Shown in pieces: positions 20,108-30,956 of a stretch of 64,000 bases of DNA. Position numbers and translations under genes: made by a program. Positions within the stretch are counted from its first letter, which is position 1, and every line of letters starts with the position of its first letter. The stretch comes from Dokdonella sp. (lineage in GTDB: Bacteria > Pseudomonadota > Gammaproteobacteria > Xanthomonadales > Rhodanobacteraceae), in NCBI GenBank assembly GCA_024707225.1, contig JANQAE010000001.1, forward strand, positions 868,001 through 932,000. Direction: 5' to 3'. Under the pieces are notes generated by a model. The model was not told the DNA's origin. It did not search any database and was given only the letters and a program-made list of their open reading frames with translations.

Positions 20108-21463
20108 TCAGCCAGGTGTGCCGGCGCGGCCGGCCCAGTACACGCGCCGGCCGAGGCGTGCGAGCTCGGTCCGGCCCTCCTCGCTGGTCCACAGGTCGGC
20201 CACCGCCAGCAGCGTGCCGTCGGCACCGACCACCAGCGGCAGGCGGCCGCGCTCCCACGGTGGCAGGCCCGATTCCTGCAGCAACTGGGCCAGATCGCGG
20301 CGATGCTCGCTGCTCGGCAGCCGGATCGTTTCGCCGCCGCGGCGGAACCGGACATGGAGAGGGGGCGACGGTCCGCCGCCGCGCGCGCCGTCGTCGGCGA
20401 TCAGGCGCAGCATGCCGAGCCCGGCCGGCAGTTCGACGTCGCCGGCGTCCAGCCGCGCCGTCCAGTCCAGCGGCGGCGATCGCAGCGGCTCGGAGGCATA
20501 GAGGAGGTCGCGGTAGCGGCGCAGTTCGGCACCGGGCCAGCGCACGCAGGGCTGGCGGTCGTCGCCGGCCTCGGCCAGCTGGCGCACCAGCTCGGCGATC
20601 TGGAAGTGCGTCGGCTCCGGCAGGCCGAGCCCGCGCAGCCAGCGCCGCAGCGACGGATCGCGCAACGCCTCGGGCAGATCGAGCCAGCCGCGGTAGCGCA
20701 AGGTCGCAGGATCGAGTCCCTGCAGCGAGGCCAGCGCCTGTTCGGCCGCTCCATCGATGAAATCGGCGGCCGCCCGCGCCCAGGCCGACGCCATGACGAT
20801 GCTGGCATCGGCCTCGGGCCAGCGCTCGCGCAGGCGCGGCAGGATCTGGGCACGGACCAGATTGCGATCGATCGTCATGTCGAAATTGCTCGGGTCCTGG
20901 ATCCAGGCCAGGCCGTGCACGGTCGCGTAGTCGCGCAGCGTGGCCTGCGGCAGATCCAGCAGCGGCCGCCAGGCATGGCCGAGGCCGAGCGGGCGCAGCG
21001 TGCGCATCGCGCCGAGCCCCTCGGGTCCCGAGCCGCGCATCAGCTTGAGCAGGACCGTCTCGGCCTGATCGTCGCGGTGATGGGCCAGTGCGAGAATCTC
21101 GCCCGGGCCGAGCACGGTCTCGATCGCGCCGTAGCGCGCGCGCCGCGCGGCCGCCTCGGGCCCGAAGCCGGTGCCCGCGCCGACCTCGATCGTGATCCGC
21201 CGCATCGGCACGCCGAGCGCCTGCGCGACGCGCTGGCAGTGCTCGGCCCAGGCCCGGCTTTCCGGCTGCAGCGCATGGTCCACGTGCAGCGCGCTCAATC
21301 CGCGCGCGCGCGCCGCATCCAGGCCGGCCAGCGCGTGCAGCAGCGCCGAGGAATCGAGTCCGCCGCTGTAGGCGACGCGGATCGGGCCGGCCGGCAGCAC
21401 GGCCAGTGCCGCTTCGAGCGTCTGCGTCAGCCGATGGATCTTCAGGCGCCGCTCCGGACACAT
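20108..21463 (-). CDS. tilS: tRNA(Ile)-lysidine synthase
   Basis: 451 residues. It ATP-dependently attaches lysine to C34 of the CAU-anticodon tRNA-Ile, changing its decoding from Met to Ile. The PP-loop SGGLDSSALLHAL is at about residues 33-45, then HVDHALQPES, AHHRDDQAETVLLKLMRG and WRPLL, all typical of TilS, followed by the two TilS C-terminal domains. The start at 21463 gives MCPERRLKIHRL. It stands 40 bases before xseB and 58 after tdh on the same strand. Confidence 0.93.
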   Translation of the reverse strand: MCPERRLKIHRLTQTLEAALAVLPAGPIRVAYSGGLDSSALLHALAGLDAARARGLSALHVDHALQPESRAWAEHCQRVAQALGVPMRRITIEVGAGTGFGPEAAARRARYGAIETVLGPGEILALAHHRDDQAETVLLKLMRGSGPEGLGAMRTLRPLGLGHAWRPLLDLPQATLRDYATVHGLAWIQDPSNFDMTIDRNLVRAQILPRLRERWPEADASIVMASAWARAAADFIDGAAEQALASLQGLDPATLRYRGWLDLPEALRDPSLRRWLRGLGLPEPTHFQIAELVRQLAEAGDDRQPCVRWPGAELRRYRDLLYASEPLRSPPLDWTARLDAGDVELPAGLGMLRLIADDGARGGGPSPPLHVRFRRGGETIRLPSSEHRRDLAQLLQESGLPPWERGRLPLVVGADGTLLAVADLWTSEEGRTELARLGRRVYWAGRAGTPG

Positions 21464-21521
21464 TCGCCTCGCCCCCGGCCGCGGTCGTCGCGGGCGAGGG
21501 CGGTGATCGTCGCGGTGACGC

Positions 21522-22544
21522 TCAGTTCCAGGAGCACACCACCTTGCCGCAGTTGCCGGCTTCCATCAGATCGAAACCCTTCTGGAAGTCATCGATGTGG
21601 ATCTGATGGGTCAGTACCTTCTGCAGCGGGAACCCGGTCAGCACCATCTGCGTCATCTTGTACCAGGTCTCGTACATGCGGCGCCCGTAGATGCCGTGCA
21701 GCACCAGCCCCTTGAAGATCACCTTGTCCCAGTCGATGCCGGCCCCCTTGGGCTGGATACCGAGCAGGGCGATCTTGCCACCGTGGTACATGCAGTCGAG
21801 CATGTCGTTGAACGCGCGCGGGTTGCCGCTCATCTCGAGGCCGACGTCGAAGCCCTCGATGTGGAGGTCCTTGACGACGTCGCGCAGCGACTGCTTGGAG
21901 ACGTTGACGACGCGCGTGGCGCCCATGTCGGCGGCCAGCTTGAGGCGGTAGTCGTTGACGTCGGTCACCACGACGTTGCGCGCACCGACGTGCTTGGCGA
22001 TGCCGGCCGCGATCACGCCGATCGGACCGGCGCCGGTGATCAGCACATCCTCGCCGATCAGGTCGAACTCCAGCGCGCAGTGCGCCGCATTGCCGTACGG
22101 GTCGAAGAACGCGGCCAGTTCCGACGGAATCGGGTCCGGAATCGGCCACAGGTTCGACGCCGGCATCGCGATGTACTCGGCGAACGCACCGTGCCGGTTG
22201 ACGCCGATGCCGACGGTGTTCGGGCACAGGTGCTGGCGGCCGGCGCGGCAGTTGCGGCAGACGCCGCAGACGATGTGACCCTCGGCCGAGACACGCTGGC
22301 CGATCTCGTAGCCGCGGACGCCGGCGCCGAGGTCGACGATGCGGCCGACGAACTCGTGACCGATCACCAGACCCGGCTTGATCGTGCGCTGCGACCATTC
22401 GTCCCACAGATAGATGTGGAGATCGGTGCCGCAGATCGCGGTCTTCTCGAGCTTGATCAGGACGTCGTTGGGTCCGATCTCGGGCAGCGGCACGTCTTCG
22501 AGCCAGATGCCCTTGCCGGGCTCGCGCTTCACCAAAGCCTTCAT
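21522..22544 (-). CDS. tdh: L-threonine 3-dehydrogenase
   Basis: 340 residues (E. coli Tdh has 341), a zinc medium-chain dehydrogenase oxidising threonine to 2-amino-3-ketobutyrate with NAD+. The catalytic zinc cysteine is in [16 protein letters not shown] (about 38). The structural zinc set is [15 protein letters not shown], and the Rossmann loop is [11 protein letters not shown]. The ATG at 22544 (MKALVKRE) matches the family start; 40 more residues upstream in frame do not. The partner kbl is not adjacent. A near-palindrome at 22661-22678 upstream could be an operator. Confidence 0.94.
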   Translation of the reverse strand: MKALVKREPGKGIWLEDVPLPEIGPNDVLIKLEKTAICGTDLHIYLWDEWSQRTIKPGLVIGHEFVGRIVDLGAGVRGYEIGQRVSAEGHIVCGVCRNCRAGRQHLCPNTVGIGVNRHGAFAEYIAMPASNLWPIPDPIPSELAAFFDPYGNAAHCALEFDLIGEDVLITGAGPIGVIAAGIAKHVGARNVVVTDVNDYRLKLAADMGATRVVNVSKQSLRDVVKDLHIEGFDVGLEMSGNPRAFNDMLDCMYHGGKIALLGIQPKGAGIDWDKVIFKGLVLHGIYGRRMYETWYKMTQMVLTGFPLQKVLTHQIHIDDFQKGFDLMEAGNCGKVVCSWN

Positions 22545-22867
22545 GCAGGTCGTCGCATTCGTGGAGAGGGCGCGGATTATAGGTCCACGAGGAACGCTCG
22601 ATGCACTGCGATGCGTCAGGCCCCGCTCGCGACCATCAGTTGCGTCCGCTCTCGGGCGGGCCATACGGTTTCGTACGGCAAGCGATCGAAAAATGATGAC
22701 TTATCGCCTGTTGCGTCCGTAGCCTGAATGTGCTCGAATTGTTAAATGGCTTTCGTGCGTCCAGTCCGCTGGACATCATTCGAACAGTTGCCCAAAGCCC
22801 GGGAGGGGGTTTCTCCTGGGAAGTTCGTCAACGCGGGCGGTTTCTGCCCCATTCCGGAGAACGTGTA
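22545..22867. other. Divergent intergenic region, tdh / exported protein
   Basis: 323 bases without a gene. It contains CCATACGGTTTCGTACGG at 22661-22678, a near-perfect inverted repeat (CCATACG / CGTACGG) that could be an operator for tdh, and a comparatively A/T-rich stretch (about 22685-22760) that may hold the promoter of the rightward gene. No confident -35/-10 pair was picked. Confidence 0.4.
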
Positions 22868-23584
22868 GTGTCCAAGTCCCTTCTTGCCCTTTCCGTCGGC
22901 CTCCTCTGCGCTGCCGGTGCCCAGGCTGCCAGCTTCAGCACCACGCCCCAGTCGCTCGGCAATGTCCCGGCCGCGGCCTGCCCGACCGGCCCGGGCAACC
23001 TCAGCCACAACACGGACTGCGCTCCGCTTCAGGGCACTGTCGCCTGCGGCGCGACCGGTCTGGCCACCACGGCCGAGAACAGCTACTACCGCCGCTACGT
23101 CCTGGCCGCCGGCACCACGCCGGGCGCCAGTGTCTCGTCGGTCCACATCGGCATCGAGAGCACGACCTCGGGCACCGGTGGCGACGTGTCCGGTATGGAA
23201 GTGCGCATCTACACGATCCCGACCGGCAGCGCGCTGACCACCGGCAACCTGACCCTGATCGGCTCGGCTCCGTTCACCTCGCCGGACGGCAACGTCCTGG
23301 CCGAGCTGGACCTGCCGATCTCGCCGGCCGCGGTCATCGACACGCCGGCCACCAAGGACATCGTCGTCGAGCTGTTCCAGCCGGACCTCGAGCCGTCGGC
23401 CAGCGCGTTCGTGTTCGGTTCCAATCCGACCGGCTCGGGCATCACCTACCTGCGCGCTCCGGACTGCGGTGCCGACCAGCCGGTCGACATCGCCTCGCTC
23501 GGCGCCTTCAGCAACGTCAAGGTCATCGCCGCGCTCGCCGGCCAGGGTCTGCCGGTGTCGCTGCAGGACTTCACGATCGAGTGA
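22868..23584 (+). CDS. Exported protein of unknown function (238 aa)
   Basis: Begins with a typical signal peptide when read from GTG at 22868 (SKSLLALSVGLLCAAGAQA, cleavage near residue 21), preceded by a GGAGA ribosome-binding site; an ATG far upstream (22730) would put unlike sequence before the signal. The mature protein is small, neutral, rich in S, T, G, P and V, and has five cysteines in CPTG, DCAP, ACGA and PDCG contexts. It looks like a beta-sandwich secreted or surface protein; no family was recognised. It has its own promoter region and its own strong terminator, so it is a single-gene unit. Confidence 0.72.
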   Translation: MSKSLLALSVGLLCAAGAQAASFSTTPQSLGNVPAAACPTGPGNLSHNTDCAPLQGTVACGATGLATTAENSYYRRYVLAAGTTPGASVSSVHIGIESTTSGTGGDVSGMEVRIYTIPTGSALTTGNLTLIGSAPFTSPDGNVLAELDLPISPAAVIDTPATKDIVVELFQPDLEPSASAFVFGSNPTGSGITYLRAPDCGADQPVDIASLGAFSNVKVIAALAGQGLPVSLQDFTIE

Positions 23585-23610
23585 TGCTGCGCTCCATCGC
23601 GTGAAAACGA

Positions 23611-23638
23611 CGCCCCGGTTCGCCGGGGCGTTTTTTTT
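23611..23638 (+). terminator. Rho-independent terminator after the 238-aa exported protein gene
   Basis: CGCCCCGG / CCGGGGCG stem with a TTCG tetraloop followed by eight T, 26 bases after the stop. UUCG-capped stems are typical of efficient intrinsic terminators. Confidence 0.92.
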
Positions 23639-23724
23639 CCGCGTGCCGGGCATGACTTCTGTCCTGCGCGTGGGGGGGATCGTTGCGGCACCATCGGCGG
23701 TTCGTTTTCGCCGAAGGTCTATCC

Positions 23725-25875
23725 ATGCATCGCCGTTCATCGCTGGCACTCATTCTGGCCGTCCTCGTCACCACGCCCGCCCTCGCGACCGAAGGCATGT
23801 GGCAGCCGGCGCAGCTGCCGGCGATCGCCGCCGATCTCAAGGCGGCCGGCCTTGAGCTCGACCCGCACGATCTGACCGACCTGACCGGCCCGACGATGGG
23901 CGCGATCGTGAGTCTCGGCTTCTGCACGGCCTCGTTCGTGTCGCCGCAGGGCCTGATCGTGACCAATCACCACTGTGCCTACGGCGCGATCCAGTACAAC
24001 TCGACGGCGGAGCGCAACCTGATCAAGAACGGTTTCCTGGCGCGCCGTTTCGAGGAGGAGCTGCCGGGCGACCCGAACCTGCGCGTTTACGTGACCGAGG
24101 AAATCCGCGACGTCACGCGCGAGATCAACGCTCGCGTCAAGCCGGACATGGACGGCTATGCGCGCTTCGAGGCGATCGACCGCGCCGAGAAGGAACTCGT
24201 CGCACGTTGCGAGAAGCCCGGCGGCCTGCGCTGCAGCGTATCGGCGTTCTACGGCGGTGCCAGCTACCAGCTGATCCGCCAGCGCGAGATCCGTGACGTC
24301 CGCCTCGTCTACGCACCGGCCGGCGCGATCGGCAAGTTCGGCGGTGACGTCGACAACTGGATGTGGCCGCGCCATACCGGCGACTTCAGCTTCCTGCGTG
24401 CCTACGTCGGCAAGGACGGCAAGTCGGCCGCGTATTCGAAGGACAACGTGCCGTACAAGCCCGCCCACGTGCTGCCGGTCAATGCCGAGGGCGTGCAGGC
24501 CGGCGATTTCGTCATGGTGACCGGCTACCCCGGACGCACGAATCGCTACCGGCGCGCCGCCGAGGTCGCCGACGCGATCGACTGGTCGTATCCGGTCCAG
24601 CAGCAGATCGTCACCGACATCCTCGGCATCATCGACGTCGAGGGACGGCGCGATCCGGAGGTGGCGGTCAAGTACGCCAGCTCGGTCGCGAGCTTCAACA
24701 ACGTACTCAAGAACTACGGCGGCCAGCTCGAGGGCCTCGGCCGCGCGGACGCGGCCGCGACCAAGCGTGCGCGTGAAGCGGAACTCGACGCCTGGCTGTC
24801 GCGCCAGGGTGCCGAGGAGGCCGCCTTGCGCGCCGACATCACGGCGCTCGATGCGCTCCTGTCCGGCCAGCGCGCGACGCGCGATCGCGACCTGCTGCTC
24901 GGCTATCTGCAGCGCACCCAGCTCTACAGCGCCGCCTACAGCGTCTACCGGCTCGCGATCGAGCGCGACAAGCCGGCGATCGAGCGTGAATCGGGCTATC
25001 AGCCGCGCGACGAGGCGCGCATCGAGGGCAATCTGCGGCAGATGGAGCGCCGCGGCGATCCGGCGACCGATGCGCGGATCCTCGCCTACGTGCTCAAGCG
25101 CTACCAGCAGCTGCCGGCCGCGCAGCGCGTCGCGGCACTGGACCAGTGGCTCGGCGCCGATGCGGCGCAGATCGACGCCAAGGTCGGCGCGCTGTACGCC
25201 GGCAGCGCGCTCGGCGGCACCGACGCGCGACTGGCCGGACTGAAACTCTCACGCAAGCAGATCGAGGCATCGGACGATGCCGCGTATCGTCTGATCGTCG
25301 CGCTGATGCCGGATCTGCTGCGCATCGAGCGCGAGCGCAAGACGCGCGCCGGCGAGGAGATGAAGCTGCGGCCGCGCTACATGCAGGCGATGATCGCGTT
25401 CAACGAGTCGCAGGGACGGGCGGTCTATCCGGACGCGAACAGCTCGCTGCGGCTGACCTACGGCAAGGTGCAGGGCCTCAAGAAGGACGGTGCGGAGTTC
25501 TTCCCGTTCACGACGCTCGAGGGCATCGTCGCCAAGACCACCGGCGTCGATCCGTTCGACACGCCCGAAAAGGTCGTCGAGCGGATCCGCGCCAAGGATT
25601 ACGGCCGCTACGCCAATCCGGCGATCGGCTCGGTGCCGGTCGACTTCCTGGCCGACCTCGACATCACCGGCGGCAACTCCGGTTCGCCGACGCTCGATGC
25701 GCGCGGCCGGCTGGTCGGCCTGGCCTTCGACGGCGTCTGGGAGAGCGTCAGCGCCGACTGGCTGTTCAACCCGGCGCTGACGCGCTCGATCCAGGTCGAC
25801 GTGCGCTACATGCTGTGGGTCATGGACAAGGTCGACGGCGCGAGCAATCTGCTGCAGGAAATGGGCGTACGCTGA
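23725..25875 (+). CDS. S46 family dipeptidyl-peptidase (DPP7-like)
   Basis: 716 residues with a signal peptide (about 1-22). S46 peptidases are periplasmic serine exopeptidases that cleave dipeptides from peptide N-termini, important in bacteria that live on protein. The triad is visible: histidine in VTNHHCAYG (about 82-83), aspartate in [17 protein letters not shown], and serine in [13 protein letters not shown] near the C-terminus. Just after it AFDGVWE has Gly where acidic-specific DPP11 has Arg, so a preference for hydrophobic P1 residues (DPP7-type) is inferred. The start at 23725 begins the signal peptide; the upstream in-frame ATG at 23683 does not. miaA follows after 23 bases. Confidence 0.92.
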   Translation: MHRRSSLALILAVLVTTPALATEGMWQPAQLPAIAADLKAAGLELDPHDLTDLTGPTMGAIVSLGFCTASFVSPQGLIVTNHHCAYGAIQYNSTAERNLIKNGFLARRFEEELPGDPNLRVYVTEEIRDVTREINARVKPDMDGYARFEAIDRAEKELVARCEKPGGLRCSVSAFYGGASYQLIRQREIRDVRLVYAPAGAIGKFGGDVDNWMWPRHTGDFSFLRAYVGKDGKSAAYSKDNVPYKPAHVLPVNAEGVQAGDFVMVTGYPGRTNRYRRAAEVADAIDWSYPVQQQIVTDILGIIDVEGRRDPEVAVKYASSVASFNNVLKNYGGQLEGLGRADAAATKRAREAELDAWLSRQGAEEAALRADITALDALLSGQRATRDRDLLLGYLQRTQLYSAAYSVYRLAIERDKPAIERESGYQPRDEARIEGNLRQMERRGDPATDARILAYVLKRYQQLPAAQRVAALDQWLGADAAQIDAKVGALYAGSALGGTDARLAGLKLSRKQIEASDDAAYRLIVALMPDLLRIERERKTRAGEEMKLRPRYMQAMIAFNESQGRAVYPDANSSLRLTYGKVQGLKKDGAEFFPFTTLEGIVAKTTGVDPFDTPEKVVERIRAKDYGRYANPAIGSVPVDFLADLDITGGNSGSPTLDARGRLVGLAFDGVWESVSADWLFNPALTRSIQVDVRYMLWVMDKVDGASNLLQEMGVR

Positions 25876-25898
25876 ACGTCCGTTTTCCGGGGGCGTCC

Positions 25899-26882
25899 AT
25901 GCCGGCCGATACGCGACCGCCCGCGATCTTCCTGATGGGGCCGACGGCATCCGGCAAGACGGCGCTGGCCTGCGTGCTCGCGGCGCGTTTCGAAGTCGGC
26001 CTGATCAGCGTCGATTCGGCGCTGGTCTACCGCGGCCTCGACATCGGCGCCGCCAAGCCCGATGCCGAGACGCTGCGCCGCCATCCGCATGCGCTGATCG
26101 ACATCCGCGATCCGGAGCACGCCTATTCGGCCGCCGAATTCGCGGCCGATGCGCGCCGCGCGATGGAGGCGGTGACGCGATCGGGCAGGGTGCCGCTGCT
26201 GGTCGGCGGCACGATGCTGTACTTCCATGCGTTGCAGCGCGGACTGTCCGACCTGCCGGTGGCCGATCCGGCCGTGCGCGCACGTCTGGCGGCCGAGGCG
26301 GCGGCGCTGGGCTGGCCGGCGCTGCATGCGCGTCTGGCCGAACGCGACCCCGCGGCTGCCGCGCGGATCGGACCGGCCGACGTTCAGCGCATCCAGCGCG
26401 CGCTCGAGGTGATCGAGCTCTCGGGCCGGCCGCTGTCGGACCAGCAGGGCGGGCCGCGCATGCGCTTTCCGTGGCGCGTGCTGAAGCTGGCGCTGGTGCC
26501 GGCCGACCGCGCCCCGCTGCACGCGCGGATCGCGCAGCGTCTCGAGGCGATGTTCGAGGCCGGTTTCGTCGATGAGGTGCGCGCCCTGCGCACGCGCCCG
26601 GGGCTGAACGCCGACGCGCCGGCGATGCGCGCGGTCGGCTACCGCCAGGTCTGGGAGCATCTCGATGGCCGGACCGATGCGGGCGCCATGCGCGACCGCG
26701 CGATCTTCGCGACGCGGCAGCTCGCCAAGCGGCAGATCACCTGGCTGCGCAGCGAACTGGACGCGCGCTGGCTCGACCCGGAGAGCGCAAGCCACGCGCA
26801 CATCGCCGAGCGGGCGCTTGCCCGGTTCCTGGAACGGCCGAAACGTGAGGCCGACATTGGAACTTGGCCGCCGTTTCCCTAA
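25899..26882 (+). CDS. miaA: tRNA dimethylallyltransferase
   Basis: 327 residues. It transfers a dimethylallyl group to N6 of A37 in tRNAs reading U-starting codons. [11 protein letters not shown] is the P-loop (about 12-22), followed by [42 protein letters not shown] and the C-terminal [12 protein letters not shown]. The family usually has DSAQVYRG; here Q is replaced by L, a small deviation. Start chosen at ATG 25899. It begins the conserved miaA-hfq-hflX-hflK-hflC-DUF2065-purA series. Confidence 0.95.
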   Translation: MPADTRPPAIFLMGPTASGKTALACVLAARFEVGLISVDSALVYRGLDIGAAKPDAETLRRHPHALIDIRDPEHAYSAAEFAADARRAMEAVTRSGRVPLLVGGTMLYFHALQRGLSDLPVADPAVRARLAAEAAALGWPALHARLAERDPAAAARIGPADVQRIQRALEVIELSGRPLSDQQGGPRMRFPWRVLKLALVPADRAPLHARIAQRLEAMFEAGFVDEVRALRTRPGLNADAPAMRAVGYRQVWEHLDGRTDAGAMRDRAIFATRQLAKRQITWLRSELDARWLDPESASHAHIAERALARFLERPKREADIGTWPPFP

Positions 26883-26887
26883 GATAA

Positions 26888-27235
<348 letters not shown>

Positions 27236-27251
27236 TTCGAGGTAGACCGCA

Positions 27252-28589
27252 CTGTTCGAGCGATCCAGAAAGGGCGAGCGCGCGCTGCTGCTGCAGCCGC
27301 AGCCGCCGGGCGGCCATGATCCGGTCCTGCTCGAGGAATTTGCCGAGCTGGCCCGCTCGGCCGGCGCGAGCGTGGTCGGCAGTCTCAGCGCCCGCGTCGA
27401 GCGGCCGAACCCGCGCTATTTCGTCGGTACCGGCAAGGCCGACGAGCTCAAGTCGCAACGCGAGGTGCTCGGCGCCGACCTGATCCTGGTCAATCACGCG
27501 CTCAGTCCGGTCCAGGAGCGCAATCTCGAGAAGCTGACGGCCTGTCGCGTGGTCGACCGCACCGGTCTGATCCTGGACATCTTCGCGCAGCGCGCGCGCT
27601 CGCACGAAGGCAAGCTGCAGGTCGAGCTGGCCCAGCTCAAGCACATGTCGACGCGCCTGGTGCGCGGCTGGACGCATCTGGAGCGCCAGCGCGGCGGTGC
27701 GATCGGCCTGCGCGGCCCCGGCGAGACCCAGCTCGAGCTCGACCGCCGCCTGCTCGGCGAGCGCATGAAGCAGCTGCAGAAGCGGCTCGACAAGGTCGCC
27801 ACGCAGCGCGCGCAGGCGCGTCGCGCGCGTCTGCGCAACGAACTGCCGGTGGTCGCACTGGTCGGCTACACCAATGCCGGCAAGTCGACGCTGTTCAATG
27901 CATTGACCGGTGCCGGGGTCTACGCGGCCGACCAGCTGTTCGCGACGCTCGACCCGACCTTGCGGCGGCTGCCGGACCTCGACAGCGGACCGGCGCTGCT
28001 CGCCGATACGGTCGGCTTCATCCGCGACCTGCCGCACGATCTGGTCGCGGCGTTCCGCTCGACGCTGGCCGAGGCGCGCGATGCCGATCTGCTGCTGCAT
28101 GTCATCGACGTGGCCGATCCGGAGCGCGAGCAGCGCATCGTGGACGTCGAGGCGGTCCTGGCCGAGATCGGTGCCGGCGACGTGCCGCAGATCCTGGTCT
28201 ACAACAAGATCGATCAGGTCGAGGGTTTGCAGCCGCGCCTCGATGCCGGCGACACCGGGTCACCGCCGCGCGTGTCGGTCTCGGCTCGCGATCGGCGCGG
28301 CCTGGATCTGCTGCGCGAGGCGATCGCCGGCCGCCTGGCGGCCGAACGCATCGAGGCCGTGCTGCAGCTGCCGTCGAGCGCCGGCCGGCTGCGTGCGCGC
28401 CTGCATCAGCAGGGCATCGTCGCCGAGGAAAGCGCGGACGAGGCCGGCTGGCGCATCCGCATCGATGCGCCGCGTCTGCTGGTCGAGCCGATGTTCGGCC
28501 TGCCCGACGGCGACGGCGCCTGGCTGCGCGAGCGCTTGCTTGCCCCGTCCGAGGACGAAACCTACAATCCCCGGGCAACTGCGCATTGA
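27252..28589 (+). CDS. hflX: Ribosome-rescue GTPase HflX, CTG start
   Basis: 445 residues. HflX binds 70S/50S particles and splits stalled ribosomes, notably after heat stress. The N-terminal HflX domain (FERSRKGERALLLQP, YFVGTGKADEL, RARSHEGKLQVELAQLKH) precedes the G domain: GYTNAGKST (G1), DTVGF (G3), NKID (G4), SARD (G5). Homology runs back to a codon aligning with the E. coli MFDR start; in this frame it is CTG at 27252, and a TAG at 27243-27245 closes the frame just upstream. GAGGTAG (27239-27245) is a good ribosome-binding site at seven bases. No ATG, GTG or TTG fits, so a CTG start or a base error is needed. Confidence 0.93.
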   Translation: MFERSRKGERALLLQPQPPGGHDPVLLEEFAELARSAGASVVGSLSARVERPNPRYFVGTGKADELKSQREVLGADLILVNHALSPVQERNLEKLTACRVVDRTGLILDIFAQRARSHEGKLQVELAQLKHMSTRLVRGWTHLERQRGGAIGLRGPGETQLELDRRLLGERMKQLQKRLDKVATQRAQARRARLRNELPVVALVGYTNAGKSTLFNALTGAGVYAADQLFATLDPTLRRLPDLDSGPALLADTVGFIRDLPHDLVAAFRSTLAEARDADLLLHVIDVADPEREQRIVDVEAVLAEIGAGDVPQILVYNKIDQVEGLQPRLDAGDTGSPPRVSVSARDRRGLDLLREAIAGRLAAERIEAVLQLPSSAGRLRARLHQQGIVAEESADEAGWRIRIDAPRLLVEPMFGLPDGDGAWLRERLLAPSEDETYNPRATAH

Positions 28590-28688
28590 TCGCGTCATCG
28601 CGACGCCGGCGGTTGCCTTCCCCGATCAGGATTCATCGACGGTCACGCCTCGCGCGGCGGCCGTTCAAGGCAACGAGGTACGAAATCG

Positions 28689-29810
28689 ATGGCTTGGAAC
28701 GAACCCGGTAGCGGCAAACGCGATCCGTGGCGTGACGGCGGCGGTGGCGGTGGCAACGGTGGCGGCACGCCGCCGGACCTGGACGCGTTCTTCCGCCGGA
28801 TCCGCAATTTCTTCGCGCGCCTGACCGGCGGCGGCAGCGGTGGCGGCGGCGGAATCGGCATCGCCGTGGTCGGCGTCCTGATCGCCTGGCTGCTGCTCGA
28901 TTCGTGGGCGCTGATCGATGCGCGTCAGCACGGCGCGGTGCTGCGCTTCGGCGAGTATTCGCGGGCGATGACGCCCGGCCTCAACCTCAAGTGGCCGCGC
29001 CCGATCGAGTCGGTCGAGAAGGTCGACGCGACGATCCGCTCGGTCTCCGACCAGGTCCGCATGCTCACGCGCGACGAGAACATCGTCCAGGCCGAGTTCA
29101 ACGTGCAGTACGAGGTCTCCGACGCCCGCCGCTACCTGTTCAACGTCGACAAGCCCGACGAGACGCTCAAGCAGGCCGCCGAGAGCGCGGTCCGCGAGGT
29201 CATCGGCTCGAGCAACCTCAATTCGATCATGCCCGACCAGGTCGTCGAGGTCGAAGGCGAGCCGACGCCGGCCAATCCGAGCGCCGAACTCGCCAACCAG
29301 GTCAAGCGCATCCTGCAGCAGACCCTCGATCGCTACGAGGCCGGCCTGGAAGTGACCGAACTCAACTTCCAGAACGTGCGCCCGCCGCAGGAGGTCAAGG
29401 ACGCGTTCGACGATGCGATCAGCGCGCGCGAGGATCGCCAGCGTTCGAGCAATCTCGCCGACGCCGATGCCAAGCGCCTGGTACCCGAGGCGCGCGGCGA
29501 AGCAGCCCGGATCATCGCCGAAGCCGCCGGCTACAAGGCCGAGCGCATCGCCAAGGCGCAGGGTGACGCCGATCGCTTCCGGCTGATCGCCGAGGAGTAC
29601 CGGGCCGCGCCCGAGGTCACGCGCCGCCGCCTGTACATCGAGACGCTGCAGCAGGTGCTCGGCGAGAGCAACAAGATCATCGACTTCACCGGCGGCAAGA
29701 ACGTGTTCTATCTGCCCGCGCCGGGCACGACCGCGGCGCAGCCGCAGGCACCGCCCGATCCGATGCCGGCGGTGATGGCGACCCCGCAGGCTCCGAAGGG
29801 AGGACGCTGA
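28689..29810 (+). CDS. hflK: FtsH protease modulator subunit HflK
   Basis: 373 residues. The N-terminal Gly-rich cytoplasmic tail (about 16-55) is followed by one transmembrane helix (about 56-76, GIAVVGVLIAWLLL) and a periplasmic SPFH/Band-7 domain (EYSRAMTPGLNLKWPRP onward), then a long amphipathic helical region (ARGEAARIIAEAAGYKAERI) and a Pro-rich tail. HflK and HflC form a large cage around FtsH. Start ATG 28689 within GAAATCGATGG. hflC follows after one base, as in other proteobacteria. Confidence 0.96.
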   Translation: MAWNEPGSGKRDPWRDGGGGGGNGGGTPPDLDAFFRRIRNFFARLTGGGSGGGGGIGIAVVGVLIAWLLLDSWALIDARQHGAVLRFGEYSRAMTPGLNLKWPRPIESVEKVDATIRSVSDQVRMLTRDENIVQAEFNVQYEVSDARRYLFNVDKPDETLKQAAESAVREVIGSSNLNSIMPDQVVEVEGEPTPANPSAELANQVKRILQQTLDRYEAGLEVTELNFQNVRPPQEVKDAFDDAISAREDRQRSSNLADADAKRLVPEARGEAARIIAEAAGYKAERIAKAQGDADRFRLIAEEYRAAPEVTRRRLYIETLQQVLGESNKIIDFTGGKNVFYLPAPGTTAAQPQAPPDPMPAVMATPQAPKGGR

Positions 29811-29811
29811 C

Positions 29812-30672
29812 ATGCGTACCGCAACCGCCGTCGTACTCGCGCTGCTGGTCCTGCTCGGGATCAACTCGGCCTTCGTCGTCAGCGAGGCGCAGACCGCGCT
29901 GCTGCTGCAGTTCGGCCGTATCGTCAAATCCGGTTACGAGCCGGGGCTGCACTTCAAGGTGCCGCTGATCCAGCAGGTCCGGCACTTCGACAAGCGCGTG
30001 CTGACGCTCGATTCGGCGCCCGAGCGCTATCTGACGTCCGAGAAGAAGGACGTCAACGTCGACTTCGTCGTCAAATGGCGCATCGTCGATTCCGGCAAGT
30101 ACTACACCGCGATGGCCGGCGACGAGCAGCGCGCGCAGCAGCGCCTGAGCCCGATCGTCAAGGAAGGCATGCGTACCGCGATCAACTCGCGCACGCTGCA
30201 GCAGGTGGTATCGAGTGCGCGTTCGGACATGACGGCGGGCCTCGTGCTCGGCGCGAACCGCGCCTCGCAGAACTTCGGCGTCGAGATCATCGACGTGCGC
30301 ATCAAGCGCGTGGATCTGCCCGAGGAGAGCGCGGTGCTGCGCTCGGTCTACGAGCGCATGCGCTCGGAACGCAAGCAGGTCGCCGACTCGCTGCGCGCCG
30401 AGGGCGAGGAAGCCGCCGAGCGCATCCGCGCCGAGGCGCGCCGCGAGATGCAGGTCATCAAGGCCGATGCCTATCGCGACGCGCAGAAGACGCGAGGCGA
30501 GGGCGACGGCGAGGCAGCCAAGATCTACGCCTCGGCCTACGGCAGCGATTCGGAGTTCTATGCGTTCTACCGCAGCCTCGACGCCTACCGCGAGTCGTTC
30601 AAGGGCGGCAACGGCGTGCTGCTGCTCGATCCCGATTCGGAGTTCCTGCGCTACCTCAAGAGCAGCAAGTAG
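29812..30672 (+). CDS. hflC: FtsH protease modulator subunit HflC
   Basis: 286 residues. Short N-terminal transmembrane segment (about 5-23), SPFH domain (TALLLQFGRIVKSGYEPGLHFKVP), NSRTLQQVVSSARSDM, and the coiled-coil region VYERMRSERKQVADSLRAEGEE typical of HflC. It pairs with HflK in the membrane complex that restrains FtsH. The ATG lies one base after the hflK stop, so the pair is surely co-translated. Confidence 0.96.
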   Translation: MRTATAVVLALLVLLGINSAFVVSEAQTALLLQFGRIVKSGYEPGLHFKVPLIQQVRHFDKRVLTLDSAPERYLTSEKKDVNVDFVVKWRIVDSGKYYTAMAGDEQRAQQRLSPIVKEGMRTAINSRTLQQVVSSARSDMTAGLVLGANRASQNFGVEIIDVRIKRVDLPEESAVLRSVYERMRSERKQVADSLRAEGEEAAERIRAEARREMQVIKADAYRDAQKTRGEGDGEAAKIYASAYGSDSEFYAFYRSLDAYRESFKGGNGVLLLDPDSEFLRYLKSSK

Positions 30673-30676
30673 GCCG

Positions 30677-30865
30677 GTGAGCGGAACCACGCTCTGGGCC
30701 GCGCTGAGCCTGGTCCTGGTGCTCGAGGGGCTGCTGCTGTTCGCTGCGCCGGGCGGCTGGAAGCGGCTGGTCGAGCAGGCGCGCCAACTCGACGAGCGCA
30801 GTCTGCGCATGATCGGCCTCGGCATGATCGTGGTCGGCCTGATCGCGCTGCAATGGGCCGGCTGA
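30677..30865 (+). CDS. DUF2065 small membrane protein (YjeT family)
   Basis: 62 residues from GTG at 30677, four bases after the hflC stop. Two hydrophobic segments (LWAALSLVLVLEGLLLFAAP and MIGLGMIVVGLIALQW) flank a short basic/acidic loop (WKRLVEQARQLDERSLR), the usual DUF2065 pattern. In E. coli the homologue yjeT sits in the same place, between hflC and purA. Function unknown; membrane location is inferred. Confidence 0.85.
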   Translation: MSGTTLWAALSLVLVLEGLLLFAAPGGWKRLVEQARQLDERSLRMIGLGMIVVGLIALQWAG

Positions 30866-30956
30866 CCCGGCCGGGCTGAAAGAAATCGGTATCCCGATCG
30901 GCGTATGCTGGCCGCGCGGTACGCGCGCGGCATCGTGCCGGATCGGAACGTGGACA

